Assembly (NCBI GenBank): GCA_024644745.1
Contig: JAHEHF010000009.1
Coordinates: forward strand, 1-64,000
Reading direction: 5' to 3'
DNA: 64,000 nucleotides
DNA from: Flavobacteriaceae bacterium
GTDB taxonomy: Bacteria > Bacteroidota > Bacteroidia > Flavobacteriales > Flavobacteriaceae
The translations under genes and the position numbers were made by a program. Positions within the stretch are counted from its first letter, which is position 1; every line of letters starts with the position of its first letter. Under the pieces are notes generated by a model. That model searched no databases, had not been told where the DNA came from, and worked only from the letters and a program-made list of their open reading frames with translations. This document shows positions 39,268-48,353 of the stretch, in pieces.

Positions 39268-39723
39268 TCAGAAGGTGATCACGTGGGTATTTTTGACTTC
39301 ATTAATGATAAAAGTACTGTGAGCACTGCCAATATGATCAAGATAGGTCAATTTATCATTTAAAAAATTATGATAGCCTTTCATATCGGCCACGGTAATT
39401 TTTAGCAAATAGTCATAGTCACCACTGACGTTGTAGCATTCGAGCACTTCATTGAATTTGATCACCTCTTTTTCGAATTTGACCAAATACTCATGACGAT
39501 GCTCCTTGAGTTTGATCTGACAAAACACGACATAGCCCTTTTCGACAAGCGCATGATCCACCCTAACCGTATACGCCTTTATGACCCCTTTTTTTTCCAT
39601 TTTTTTGATCCTTTCATACACAGCAGTGCTTGAAAGGTTCAAATGCATGGCAAGTTCCTTAGTGGTTATTTTACTATCCTTTTGAAGGTAATAAAGAATT
39701 TTTTTATCAGAAGGGTCTATCAT
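39268..39723 (-). CDS. Lrp/AsnC family transcriptional regulator
   Basis: DPSDKKILYYLQKDSKITTKELAMHLNLSSTAVYERIKKMEKKGVIKAYTVRVD; RAM-type C-terminal domain. Confidence 0.94.
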   Translation of the reverse strand: MIDPSDKKILYYLQKDSKITTKELAMHLNLSSTAVYERIKKMEKKGVIKAYTVRVDHALVEKGYVVFCQIKLKEHRHEYLVKFEKEVIKFNEVLECYNVSGDYDYLLKITVADMKGYHNFLNDKLTYLDHIGSAHSTFIINEVKNTHVITF

Positions 39724-39828
39724 AAAAGAGAATTTTTCTAAAAAAGATTACAGTTCAACTGTTTTTATGTAAATTTAACTAAATATATGTAAAATTATAG
39801 TTTTATTATCTATGATTTATCATATAGA

Positions 39829-39859
39829 TTGATTTTATCACTATTGTTTTTTAATTTTG
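39829..39859 (+). promoter_or_regulatory. Bacteroidota-type promoter for the downstream PLP enzyme
   Basis: TTG(39829-39831)-N20-TAATTTTG(39852-39859), matching TTG/TAnnTTTG, 33 bp upstream of the ATG at 39892. Confidence 0.6.
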
Positions 39860-39891
39860 CGTAAATTACAATCACTTTAAAATAAGCTATC

Positions 39892-41106
39892 ATGAGTTTT
39901 AACCCAGCTGATCATATACAGGATCTTCAATATTTCGGTGAATTTGGTGGCGTGAATCCATCCATATCCGATTCTTCAACTTACACTTTTCTTGCAGCCA
40001 AATCGATGATTGACACCTTTGAGGGTAATCTTGAAGGATGCTATTTGTATTCAAGGCACTCGAGTCCGTCGAACCTGTATCTGGGTCAGGCCCTTGCCGC
40101 CTTGGAGGGCACGGAAACCGCTAATGTGTCATCATCAGGTATGGGATCCATATCATCTGTCATCCTGCAATTGTGTGAACAGGGAGACCATATCGTTTCT
40201 GCCCGAACCATTTATGGCGGCACCTATGCCTTCCTGAAGAATTTTACCCCAAAATTTGGAATCGACACTTGTTTCGTAGACATCACTGACTTGCAAAAAG
40301 TAAAAGAATCGATTCAGGAAAATACCAAAATCTTGTATTGCGAAAGCATCAGCAATCCATTATTGGAAATAGCCGATCTCAAAGAACTCGCCAAAATCGC
40401 CAAGGCTCATGGCTTGAAACTGGTCGTAGATAATACCTTTTCACCTTTACAAATTTCACCGGCAACGCTTGGTGCGGATGTGGTGATCCACAGTTTGACA
40501 AAATTCATCAATGGGACCAGTGACACAGTTGGAGGCGTTATCTGCGGAACAAATGAATTGATAGACAGTCTGCGCAATGTAAATAATGGTGCAAGTATGC
40601 TTCTCGGTCCCGTAATGGACAGTTTGAGAGCGGCCAGTATATTGAAAAACCTGCGTACCCTGCATATCAGAATGAAAAAACACAGTGAGAACGCCATGTT
40701 TCTGGCTCAAAAATTCGAAGCTGACGGTTATAAAGTGATTTACCCGGGGCTCAAGAGTCACCCGCAGCATGAACTTTACAAAACCATGTATAACAAAGAA
40801 TATGGTTTTGGTGGCATGCTCACACTCGATGCCGGCAGTCTTGAGAAAGCAGATGACCTGATGGAACTGATGCAGAAAAAAAACCTGGGCTATCTGGCCG
40901 TAAGCCTGGGATTCTATAAAACTTTATTTAATGCCCCTGGAACGGCCACATCTTCTGAGATTCCTGAGGAAGAACAAAAGCAAATGGGATTGACTAATGG
41001 ATTGATTCGATTCTCCATAGGACTAGACAATGACATTTCTCGAACCTATGAAGAAATGAAAAGATGTATGGAAAAGATTGATATCATGGTAAAAGTTCAG
41101 TCCTGA
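39892..41106 (+). CDS. Cys/Met-metabolism PLP-dependent enzyme (trans-sulfuration family; methionine gamma-lyase-like)
   Basis: YSRHSSPSNLYLGQALAALEGTETANVSSSGMGSISSVILQLCEQGDHIVS; PLP-lysine region GADVVIHSLTKFINGTSDTVGGVICG. Confidence 0.9.
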   Translation: MSFNPADHIQDLQYFGEFGGVNPSISDSSTYTFLAAKSMIDTFEGNLEGCYLYSRHSSPSNLYLGQALAALEGTETANVSSSGMGSISSVILQLCEQGDHIVSARTIYGGTYAFLKNFTPKFGIDTCFVDITDLQKVKESIQENTKILYCESISNPLLEIADLKELAKIAKAHGLKLVVDNTFSPLQISPATLGADVVIHSLTKFINGTSDTVGGVICGTNELIDSLRNVNNGASMLLGPVMDSLRAASILKNLRTLHIRMKKHSENAMFLAQKFEADGYKVIYPGLKSHPQHELYKTMYNKEYGFGGMLTLDAGSLEKADDLMELMQKKNLGYLAVSLGFYKTLFNAPGTATSSEIPEEEQKQMGLTNGLIRFSIGLDNDISRTYEEMKRCMEKIDIMVKVQS

Positions 41107-41162
41107 TCAAACATAAGGGCTGTACGGTCTCTAAAATGGATCAATACAATTTGTTTAACCCA

Positions 41163-42119
41163 TTATGCATCAAGGGTCTTTAAATAATTTTTTACATTCT
41201 GATCTATTCGACTCATAATGTCATTGGTATCGGCCTTTACAAAGGTCTTGCCGGTAATATTTTCGTATAACTCGATGTACCTGTTCGAAATTTCAGTGAT
41301 CTTTTCAGTAGACATTTCGGGAATAACCTGACCTTTGAGCCCCTGAAAACCATTCTCGATGAGCCATCGACGAACAAATTCCTTGGAAAGCTGCTTCTGG
41401 GCTTCCCCTTTTTCCTGTCTTTCACTGTAGCCGTCAGCGTAAAAATACCTTGAGGAATCAGGAGTATGAATCTCGTCGATCAGCACAATTTCTCCCGAGT
41501 TCAATTTCCCGAACTCATATTTGGTGTCCACGAGTATCAATCCTCTGCTGGCCGCCATTTCACTTCCTTTCTGAAAAAGTTTTCTGGTATAATCTTCCAG
41601 TTTGCTGTAATCGGCCTCTGATACAATTCGCTGCTCAATAATAGCCTCTCTGGAGATGTCCTCATCGTGAAGACCACCATCTGCTTTAGTGGACGGCGTT
41701 ATGATCGGTTGTGGAAATTTATCATTTTCTTTCATCCCCTCAGGCATGCTAACACCGCACAATACTCTTTTGCCATCCCTGTATTCTCTCCATGCATGAC
41801 CTGAAAGATAGCCCCTGATCACCATTTCAACCTTAAAAGGCTTTGCCAGATGCCCAATGGCCACGTTCGGGTCAGGACAGGCAAGCAACCAATTGGGAAC
41901 AATGTCTCTTGTTGACTCAAGCATGTATGCCGCTATCTGATTCAATATCTGCCCCTTGAAAGGAATTTGTTTGGGCATGATCACGTCAAAAGCTGATAAT
42001 CTGTCACTGGCGATCATCACCAGGTACTTGCCATTGATATTGTAAACTTCTCTCACCTTGCCCTTATAGACGTTCTTCTGGCCCGGAAAATTAAAATTTG
42101 TATTGTTTATGGTATTCAT
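41163..42119 (-). CDS. purC: Phosphoribosylaminoimidazole-succinocarboxamide synthase
   Basis: [53 protein letters not shown]...[17 protein letters not shown]. Confidence 0.96.
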   Translation of the reverse strand: MNTINNTNFNFPGQKNVYKGKVREVYNINGKYLVMIASDRLSAFDVIMPKQIPFKGQILNQIAAYMLESTRDIVPNWLLACPDPNVAIGHLAKPFKVEMVIRGYLSGHAWREYRDGKRVLCGVSMPEGMKENDKFPQPIITPSTKADGGLHDEDISREAIIEQRIVSEADYSKLEDYTRKLFQKGSEMAASRGLILVDTKYEFGKLNSGEIVLIDEIHTPDSSRYFYADGYSERQEKGEAQKQLSKEFVRRWLIENGFQGLKGQVIPEMSTEKITEISNRYIELYENITGKTFVKADTNDIMSRIDQNVKNYLKTLDA

Positions 42120-42142
42120 TTAGGCGGAATTAATTGTTTCTA

Positions 42143-43087
42143 TTATTCAATTTCTAACTTTTTGTAGGCCTCTATGATATCTTTCACAAGTTTGTGACGT
42201 ATCACATCCTTTTCATCGAGATGCACAACCCCGATACCCTTCACCCCTTGAAGGGTGAGCAAAGCCTCTTTCAAACCTGAAATTTGTCTTTTTGGCAGAT
42301 CGATCTGACCCGGATCACCGTTAACAATGAATTTTGCGTGTTTTCCCATTCTTGTCAAAAACATCTTCATCTGGTTATGGGTCGTATTCTGGGCCTCGTC
42401 GAGAATCACAAATGCGCTATCAAGCGTTCTGCCCCGCATAAAGGCTAAAGGAGCGATTTGAATCGTCCCGTTCTCAATAAAAGTTGCCAGTTTCTCGGCC
42501 GGGATCATATCCCTCAGAGCATCGTACAAAGGCTGCATATAAGGATCCAGTTTTTCCTTGAGGTCTCCGGGTAAGAATCCTAAATTCTCACCGGATTCGA
42601 CTGCGGGCCTTGTCAGTATAATCCTTCGTACTTCCTTTTCTTTAAGGGCTTTAACGGCCAGGGCCACAGCGGTGTATGTTTTTCCTGTTCCCGCCGGCCC
42701 AATGGCAAAAAGCATGTCGTTCTGCTGCATCAGATCAACCATTTTTCTTTGGTTGACAGATTGGGCCTTGATCAATCTGCCCGCAACGCCATGAACCAGG
42801 ACCCCGTCAGACAATTTTGAATTCTTATGCCCGCTGACCGAAGTTAAAATTTGTTCTATACTATTATCATCAAGCTTATTATAGCGATGAAAATATTTTA
42901 GCAGCGCATCGATTTTTTTTTCAAAATCATCCATAATGGCTCCTTCACCATAAATCTTTATCTTATTACCGCGAGCGACAATTTTTAATTTTGGAAAAAA
43001 TTTCTTGACCTGTTCAATATTGCGGTTATGAGGGCCAAAAAATTCACTGGGAGCTATATGCTCCAATTCGATGATTCTTTCGTTCAA
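42143..43087 (-). CDS. phoH: PhoH family ATPase
   Basis: AIGPAGTGKTYTAVALAVKALKEKEVRRIILTRPAVESGENLGFLPGDLKEKLDPYMQPLYD; VILDEAQNTTHNQMKMFLTRMG. Confidence 0.95.
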   Translation of the reverse strand: MNERIIELEHIAPSEFFGPHNRNIEQVKKFFPKLKIVARGNKIKIYGEGAIMDDFEKKIDALLKYFHRYNKLDDNSIEQILTSVSGHKNSKLSDGVLVHGVAGRLIKAQSVNQRKMVDLMQQNDMLFAIGPAGTGKTYTAVALAVKALKEKEVRRIILTRPAVESGENLGFLPGDLKEKLDPYMQPLYDALRDMIPAEKLATFIENGTIQIAPLAFMRGRTLDSAFVILDEAQNTTHNQMKMFLTRMGKHAKFIVNGDPGQIDLPKRQISGLKEALLTLQGVKGIGVVHLDEKDVIRHKLVKDIIEAYKKLEIE

Positions 43088-43240
43088 TCCTTAAATATTT
43101 AGTTTAAAATTTAAGCAACAAGTGCTTTTATACTATTTTTATTTGATTAGATTTGTACAACAAAAATAGTACATTTTAAGAGCAATTTACCAATTGTTAA
43201 AAATATTATATTCCGCAAAATTGGAGTAATTGAAAAATAT

Positions 43241-44071
43241 ATGCCCATCATAACTTTAACAACCGATTTTGGCACTAAAGATCACTTTGTTGGTGCTGTA
43301 AAGGGTTCCATTTACAATGAATTAAAGGAGGTAAGAGTGGTAGACATATCGCATCAAATAACCCCTTTTAGCATTACGGAAACAGCATATATTTTGAAAA
43401 ATGCCTACAGGCATTTTCCCGCGGGAACGATTCATATTGTGGGTGTAGATTCTGAAATAAGTCAAGAAAACAAACCCATAGCCATTCAAATGGACGGGCA
43501 ATATTTCATTTCATGTGACAATGGCATACTTTCAATGATCACCAATGAGATCAACCCTGAAAAAATCGTTGAAATTACCATTCAAAATTCAGAAGATAAT
43601 AATTTTGCGATCCTTGGGGTTTTCATCAAGGTCGCCTGTCATATTGCCCGTGGCGGAATGCTGGAAGTCATTGGTAAGCGCATCACTGATATCAAAACGA
43701 TATATGAGATACAGCCCCAGGTCAATGAAGAACAGAATCAGATTGTCGGGAGTATCATTTATATAGATAATTTTGGCAATGTGATCAGTAATATAGCGAA
43801 AAGCATTTTTCACAACATCGGAAAAGGCCGGACTTTTGAAATTGTTGCAAGAAATTATAAATTCACAAAAATTTACGAGCAGTACAATGATATCGTTGAT
43901 TTTTCAGTTCCTGTGGACAAAAGACAGGATGATGGCAAAAGACTTGCTCTTTTCAATTCCTCAGACTTTCTGGAAATCTCCATGTACAGAAGCAATTTAA
44001 AAACAGTTGGGGGAGCCTCCAGTTTACTTGGCCTGAATTATCGCGATAATATTACCGTTCGATTTTTGTAA
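43241..44071 (+). CDS. SAM hydroxide adenosyltransferase family protein (DUF62)
   Basis: MPIITLTTDFGTKDHFVGAVKGSIYNELKEVRVVDISHQITPFSITETAYILKNAYRHFPAGTIHIVGVD. Confidence 0.9.
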   Translation: MPIITLTTDFGTKDHFVGAVKGSIYNELKEVRVVDISHQITPFSITETAYILKNAYRHFPAGTIHIVGVDSEISQENKPIAIQMDGQYFISCDNGILSMITNEINPEKIVEITIQNSEDNNFAILGVFIKVACHIARGGMLEVIGKRITDIKTIYEIQPQVNEEQNQIVGSIIYIDNFGNVISNIAKSIFHNIGKGRTFEIVARNYKFTKIYEQYNDIVDFSVPVDKRQDDGKRLALFNSSDFLEISMYRSNLKTVGGASSLLGLNYRDNITVRFL

Positions 44072-44082
44072 ATGAATCGCTT

Positions 44083-44385
44083 ATGCTGGTACGGATCGTT
44101 AAAATGACCTTTGAAGAAAACAGAATTCAGGATTTCCTGGCTAATTTTAATGTTGTGAAAGAACATATAATCGGATTTGAGGGATGTCAGCTTCTCGAGT
44201 TGTATCAGGACAGAAAAGATGCTCGTGTTTACTTTACTTACAGTTACTGGGAGTCTGAAAAAGATCTGGACAATTACAGGGATTCTGTATTTTTTAAGAA
44301 GGTATGGGCAAAAACCAAAACCATGTTTTCGGAGAAACCGGTAGCCTGGAGCGTCAATAAAATAATTAGTTTGCAACCCCGGTAA
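44083..44385 (+). CDS. Antibiotic-biosynthesis-monooxygenase (ABM) fold protein
   Basis: MLVRIVKMTFEENRIQDFLANFNVVKEHIIGFEGCQLLELYQDRKDARVYFTYSYWESEKDLDNYRDSVFFKKVW. Confidence 0.85.
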   Translation: MLVRIVKMTFEENRIQDFLANFNVVKEHIIGFEGCQLLELYQDRKDARVYFTYSYWESEKDLDNYRDSVFFKKVWAKTKTMFSEKPVAWSVNKIISLQPR

Positions 44386-44422
44386 AAGCCTGAACCCAAA
44401 TAGCACATAAATAAAATTGCCC

Positions 44423-45142
44423 ATGATAGCCATTTTAAAAAAAGAATTGAATTTATTTTTTGCCACCCCCATAGGATATTTGGTCATTGCCATGTTTTTA
44501 TTGATCAATGGTTTGTTCTTATGGGTCTTTAAAAGTGACTTCAATATATTGAATGCCGGCTTTGCCGATCTCAACAGTTTCTTTTACATCACGCCATGGT
44601 TCTTTATTTTCATCATACCGGCGATTACCATGCGTACATTTTCTGATGAGATCCGATTGGGAACGATTGAGATCATCAAGACCAAACCCATCAGCACCTG
44701 GGACATTATTCTTGGGAAATACCTGGGCTCCCTACTGCTCATACTCATAGCTCTTGTGCCAACCCTGAGTTATGTATACACCATTAACCAACTGGCCGCG
44801 ACCCCGGAAAGTTTAGACTATGGAAGTGTCATTGGTTCCTATTTTGGATTGCTTTTTCTGGCGAGTGCCATTACAGCGATAGGATTATTTTCATCAACCC
44901 TTTCGAACAATCAGATTGTCGCTTTTATCATTGGCGTTTTGCTGTCCTTTTTTGCTTTTTATGGATTTGAAGCACTTTCTGAACTCGATTTATTCAAGAA
45001 TTTTGACCTGAAAGACCTGGGTTTGAACGCAAGGTTTGAAAGTATCGGAAGAGGAGTCATTGATACAAGAGACTTCATTTATTTTATAAGTGTCAGCTTT
45101 TTCTTTTTATTTCTCACCAAAAATAATTTTGACCTTAAATAA
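44423..45142 (+). CDS. gldF: Gliding-motility ABC transporter permease GldF
   Basis: MIAILKKELNLFFATPIGYLVIAMFLLINGLFLWVFKSDFNILNAGFADLNSFFYITPWFFIFIIPAITMRTFSDEIRLGTIEIIKTKPIS; followed by gldG. Confidence 0.93.
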   Translation: MIAILKKELNLFFATPIGYLVIAMFLLINGLFLWVFKSDFNILNAGFADLNSFFYITPWFFIFIIPAITMRTFSDEIRLGTIEIIKTKPISTWDIILGKYLGSLLLILIALVPTLSYVYTINQLAATPESLDYGSVIGSYFGLLFLASAITAIGLFSSTLSNNQIVAFIIGVLLSFFAFYGFEALSELDLFKNFDLKDLGLNARFESIGRGVIDTRDFIYFISVSFFFLFLTKNNFDLK

Positions 45143-45162
45143 CACCTTACAAAACGAAACTC

Positions 45163-46809
45163 ATGACCCGGAATAAATCATCCATAAAAATTGCCATTGT
45201 TCTTGTACTGCTGGTACTGGTCAATTATATCAGCAGTAAATATTCCGAGAGATTTGATCTGACAAAAGACAAAAGATATACCCTGTCTGATGAAACTGTC
45301 TCACTGGTTAAAAGCATCGATGCTCCCTTGCAGATCAAAGTATATCTTCAAGGTGAATTTCCGGCCGAATTCAAGAGAATTCAAATGGAGACAAATCAAT
45401 TCCTGGAAGAACTAAATGCTTTAAATGATCTTGTCAGGTTCCGTTTCGTAGATCCTTTGAGCAATACAAAGGCCCTGATCGAAAAAGGAATCCAGCCCAG
45501 CAGGTTAACCGTACAGGAAGGAGGAAAAGTATCTGAGGCGGTCATCTTTCCATGGGCCATCATCAACTACAAAGACAAGGAAGAAAATGTGTCGCTTTTG
45601 GTGAATTCTTTAGCACCAAGTCAGGAGCAACAACTGCAGAGCAGCATTGAAAATCTTGAGTATGAGTTTGCCAGTGCCATACATAAAGTCATTGAGGAAA
45701 AGACGAAGAAAATAGCCATTTTAAAGGGCAACGGACAACCGGAAGACATCTACCAGTACAGCTTTCTAAAAAACCTTGGAGAATACTACAGGCTGGCCGA
45801 ATTCACCCTCGATTCTGTTGAAAAGCAGCCGGTCAAAACCCTGAACGGGTTATTGCAATATGACCTATCGATCATCACAAAGCCTACAGAAGCCTTTTCA
45901 GAAAAGGAAAAATTTGCCCTGGACCAGTATATCATGCAAGGAGGGAAAACGCTTTGGCTATTAGACAATGTCTATGCCGAACTCGACAGTCTGATGTTAA
46001 CCGGAAAGTCTCTTGCCTTTAACCGTGAGCTGAATCTTACTGACATGCTGTTTCAATACGGGATAAGGATCAACTATAATGTGACCAAAGACCTTTACAG
46101 TTCCACGATAAGGCTGGCCTCAGGAAACACCGGAAATCAGGTTCAGTACCAGGACTTCTTATGGCCTTATTACCCCCTGATTTTTTCAGATAATGCCCAT
46201 CCGGTTACCAAAAACATTGACCCTGTCCTGCTGAAGTTTCCGAGTAGCATCGACACCTTGCGAAATGACCTTAAAAAAACGATACTTTTAAGTTCATCCC
46301 CTCTGGCCAAAATAATTGGAACCCCGAGCAATATTGCCTTGAATGAAATAGCTGCTGAACCTGATAAAAACAGTTTCAAGGATGCCAATACCATTTTTGG
46401 AGTTCTTCTGGAAGGTCCTTTCTCATCTGCTTACGCCTCCAGGATCATGCCTTTTGAATATGTTCAATATAAAACCAAGGGAGCAGACAACAAAATGATT
46501 CTGATCAGTGACGGAGACGTCGCCCTGAATGAAATACTCAGAGGTGAGCCTTTACCACTGGATAAAGATAAATGGACCAGCCAGCAGTATGGCAATGCAG
46601 ATCTGCTCTTAAACAGTGTCCATTTCCTGCTCGATGACAACGGTTTGATGAACTTAAGATCAAAATCAGTACAACTCCAGTTTCTTGATAAAGAAAAAGC
46701 CTATGAAGAAAGAAATTATTGGCAATTGATCAATCTTTTGGTCCCCTTGATCCTGCTCTTTGGATTTGGCTGGGTATTTAATTTCCTGAGGAAAAAACGC
46801 CACAGTTGA
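45163..46809 (+). CDS. gldG: Gliding-motility ABC transporter substrate-binding protein GldG
   Basis: VNYISSKYSERFDLTKDKRYTLSDETVSLVKSIDAPLQIKVYLQGEFPAEFKRIQMETNQFLEEL...; C-terminal TM helix. Confidence 0.93.
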   Translation: MTRNKSSIKIAIVLVLLVLVNYISSKYSERFDLTKDKRYTLSDETVSLVKSIDAPLQIKVYLQGEFPAEFKRIQMETNQFLEELNALNDLVRFRFVDPLSNTKALIEKGIQPSRLTVQEGGKVSEAVIFPWAIINYKDKEENVSLLVNSLAPSQEQQLQSSIENLEYEFASAIHKVIEEKTKKIAILKGNGQPEDIYQYSFLKNLGEYYRLAEFTLDSVEKQPVKTLNGLLQYDLSIITKPTEAFSEKEKFALDQYIMQGGKTLWLLDNVYAELDSLMLTGKSLAFNRELNLTDMLFQYGIRINYNVTKDLYSSTIRLASGNTGNQVQYQDFLWPYYPLIFSDNAHPVTKNIDPVLLKFPSSIDTLRNDLKKTILLSSSPLAKIIGTPSNIALNEIAAEPDKNSFKDANTIFGVLLEGPFSSAYASRIMPFEYVQYKTKGADNKMILISDGDVALNEILRGEPLPLDKDKWTSQQYGNADLLLNSVHFLLDDNGLMNLRSKSVQLQFLDKEKAYEERNYWQLINLLVPLILLFGFGWVFNFLRKKRHS

Positions 46810-46930
46810 TTTTTTTGAGCAAAAATTAAGGAACCCCGGCCTCATAAATTTTTGTTAAATTATTTATGATGATATGAGGATCGATCTAATTCACGTAATT
46901 TTAAGGAATTATTAACAAAAACCAAATTCT

Positions 46931-47773
46931 ATGCAAACCAAATTTATTACACTCTTACTCGTATTAAGCGCTTTTACTTTTCAGGCGCAAATCAAAACTC
47001 CGGCACCTAGCCCTTCATCAAAAATAGAACAAGCCATTGGCCTGACCAATGTATCTGTAGAATATTCCCGTCCGGCCATGCGTGGAAGGACGATTTTCGG
47101 AGATCTCGTTCCTTACGGAAAAGTTTGGCGTACGGGTGCCAACATGAGAACAAAATTCACGACAAGTACAGACATTAAAGTTGACGGTAAGGAATTGAAA
47201 AAAGGAACTTATGCCATTTTAACGATTCCTAATAAAGAAAGCTGGGACGTTGTATTTTACACTGAGTACAATGCCGGAGGCGCTCCCGCCTCACTGGATG
47301 CCAGTAAAGTTGCGGCAAAAGTCACTGCAAAAATACATCCGATGTCATACCCGATGGAAAATTTCTCAATTGCCTTCGGTGACCTGGCAGATGGAGCATC
47401 AGGGATGATGCATTTTATGTGGGAAAAAACCAGAGTTGGAATTAAAATTGAAACACCTACGGAAGAAATGACAGTTAAGAGCATTGAAAGTGTTATGGCC
47501 GGGCCTTCTGCAAATGATTACTTCAGTGCCGCAAGTTATTACCACAGTACCGGTAAGGACCTGAATAAAGCATTGGAATGGTCGACCAAAGCTGCTGACA
47601 TGAACCCCGATGCCTTCTGGATGTCTCGTCAAAAATCATTGATACAGGCAGAGCTGGGTGATAAAAAAGGGGCGATCGCAAGTGCTGAAAAATCTTTGGC
47701 AGCTGCTCAAAAAGCGGGAAATGACGATTATATAAAAATGAACAAAGAATCCATCGCTGAATGGTCTAAATAA
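46931..47773 (+). CDS. DUF2911 domain protein with C-terminal TPR-like extension
   Basis: YSRPAMRGRTIFGDLVPYGKVWRTGANMRTKFTTSTDIKVDGKELKKGTYAILTIP; C-terminal KALEWSTKAADMNPDAFWMSRQKSLIQAELGDKKGAIASAEKSLAAA. Confidence 0.88.
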   Translation: MQTKFITLLLVLSAFTFQAQIKTPAPSPSSKIEQAIGLTNVSVEYSRPAMRGRTIFGDLVPYGKVWRTGANMRTKFTTSTDIKVDGKELKKGTYAILTIPNKESWDVVFYTEYNAGGAPASLDASKVAAKVTAKIHPMSYPMENFSIAFGDLADGASGMMHFMWEKTRVGIKIETPTEEMTVKSIESVMAGPSANDYFSAASYYHSTGKDLNKALEWSTKAADMNPDAFWMSRQKSLIQAELGDKKGAIASAEKSLAAAQKAGNDDYIKMNKESIAEWSK

Positions 47774-47781
47774 TTTTGACT

Positions 47782-48273
47782 ATGAAAACACTTAATTTAA
47801 TTGTTGCCTTTTTATTTGTTACCTCTATCGGTTGTGCTCAAAAGAGTCCAAGAATTCAAACCGAAGGAACCGTTAACGGCATTAAAGTCATGATCGATTA
47901 CGGGGCACCCAGTGTCAAAGGAAGAACCATTTGGGGCGGACTTGAAAAATATGGCCAGGTGTGGCGCGCCGGTGCCAACGAAAACACTACGATTGCCTTT
48001 GACAAAGATGTCAAGATCAATGGTAAATCATTGGCAGCTGGAAAATACGGATTTTTTCTTATTCCAAATGAAGACGGCAATTGGGTTGCTATATTCAGTA
48101 AAAAGAATGATGCATGGGGAGCCTATTCTTATGCAGAGGCTGATGATGCGCTCAGAACGGATATCAAGGCTGAATTTGTGAGTGACGTTCAGGAACAGCT
48201 CATGTACGCCGTAGATAATTCGGGAATCGTTTTTGCCTGGGACAAGGTCAGATTAAATATTCCTGTTGAATAA
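47782..48273 (+). CDS. DUF2911 domain protein, paralogue of the preceding gene
   Basis: MKTLNLIVAFLFVTSIGCAQ (lipobox-like), then DYGAPSVKGRTIWGGLEKYGQVWRAGANENTTIAFDKDVKINGKSLAAGKYGFFLIPNE. Confidence 0.88.
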   Translation: MKTLNLIVAFLFVTSIGCAQKSPRIQTEGTVNGIKVMIDYGAPSVKGRTIWGGLEKYGQVWRAGANENTTIAFDKDVKINGKSLAAGKYGFFLIPNEDGNWVAIFSKKNDAWGAYSYAEADDALRTDIKAEFVSDVQEQLMYAVDNSGIVFAWDKVRLNIPVE

Positions 48274-48292
48274 TCACAGGAATCTATTTCAT

Positions 48293-48325
48293 AAAAAAAA
48301 CCTCAATTGAATTGAGGTTTTTTTT
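48293..48325. terminator. Bidirectional intrinsic terminator-like hairpin
   Basis: AAAAAAAACCTCAATTGAATTGAGGTTTTTTTT between converging genes. Confidence 0.85.
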
Positions 48326-48353
48326 ATGCCAGGACATTTTTTGCTTCAGGGTT

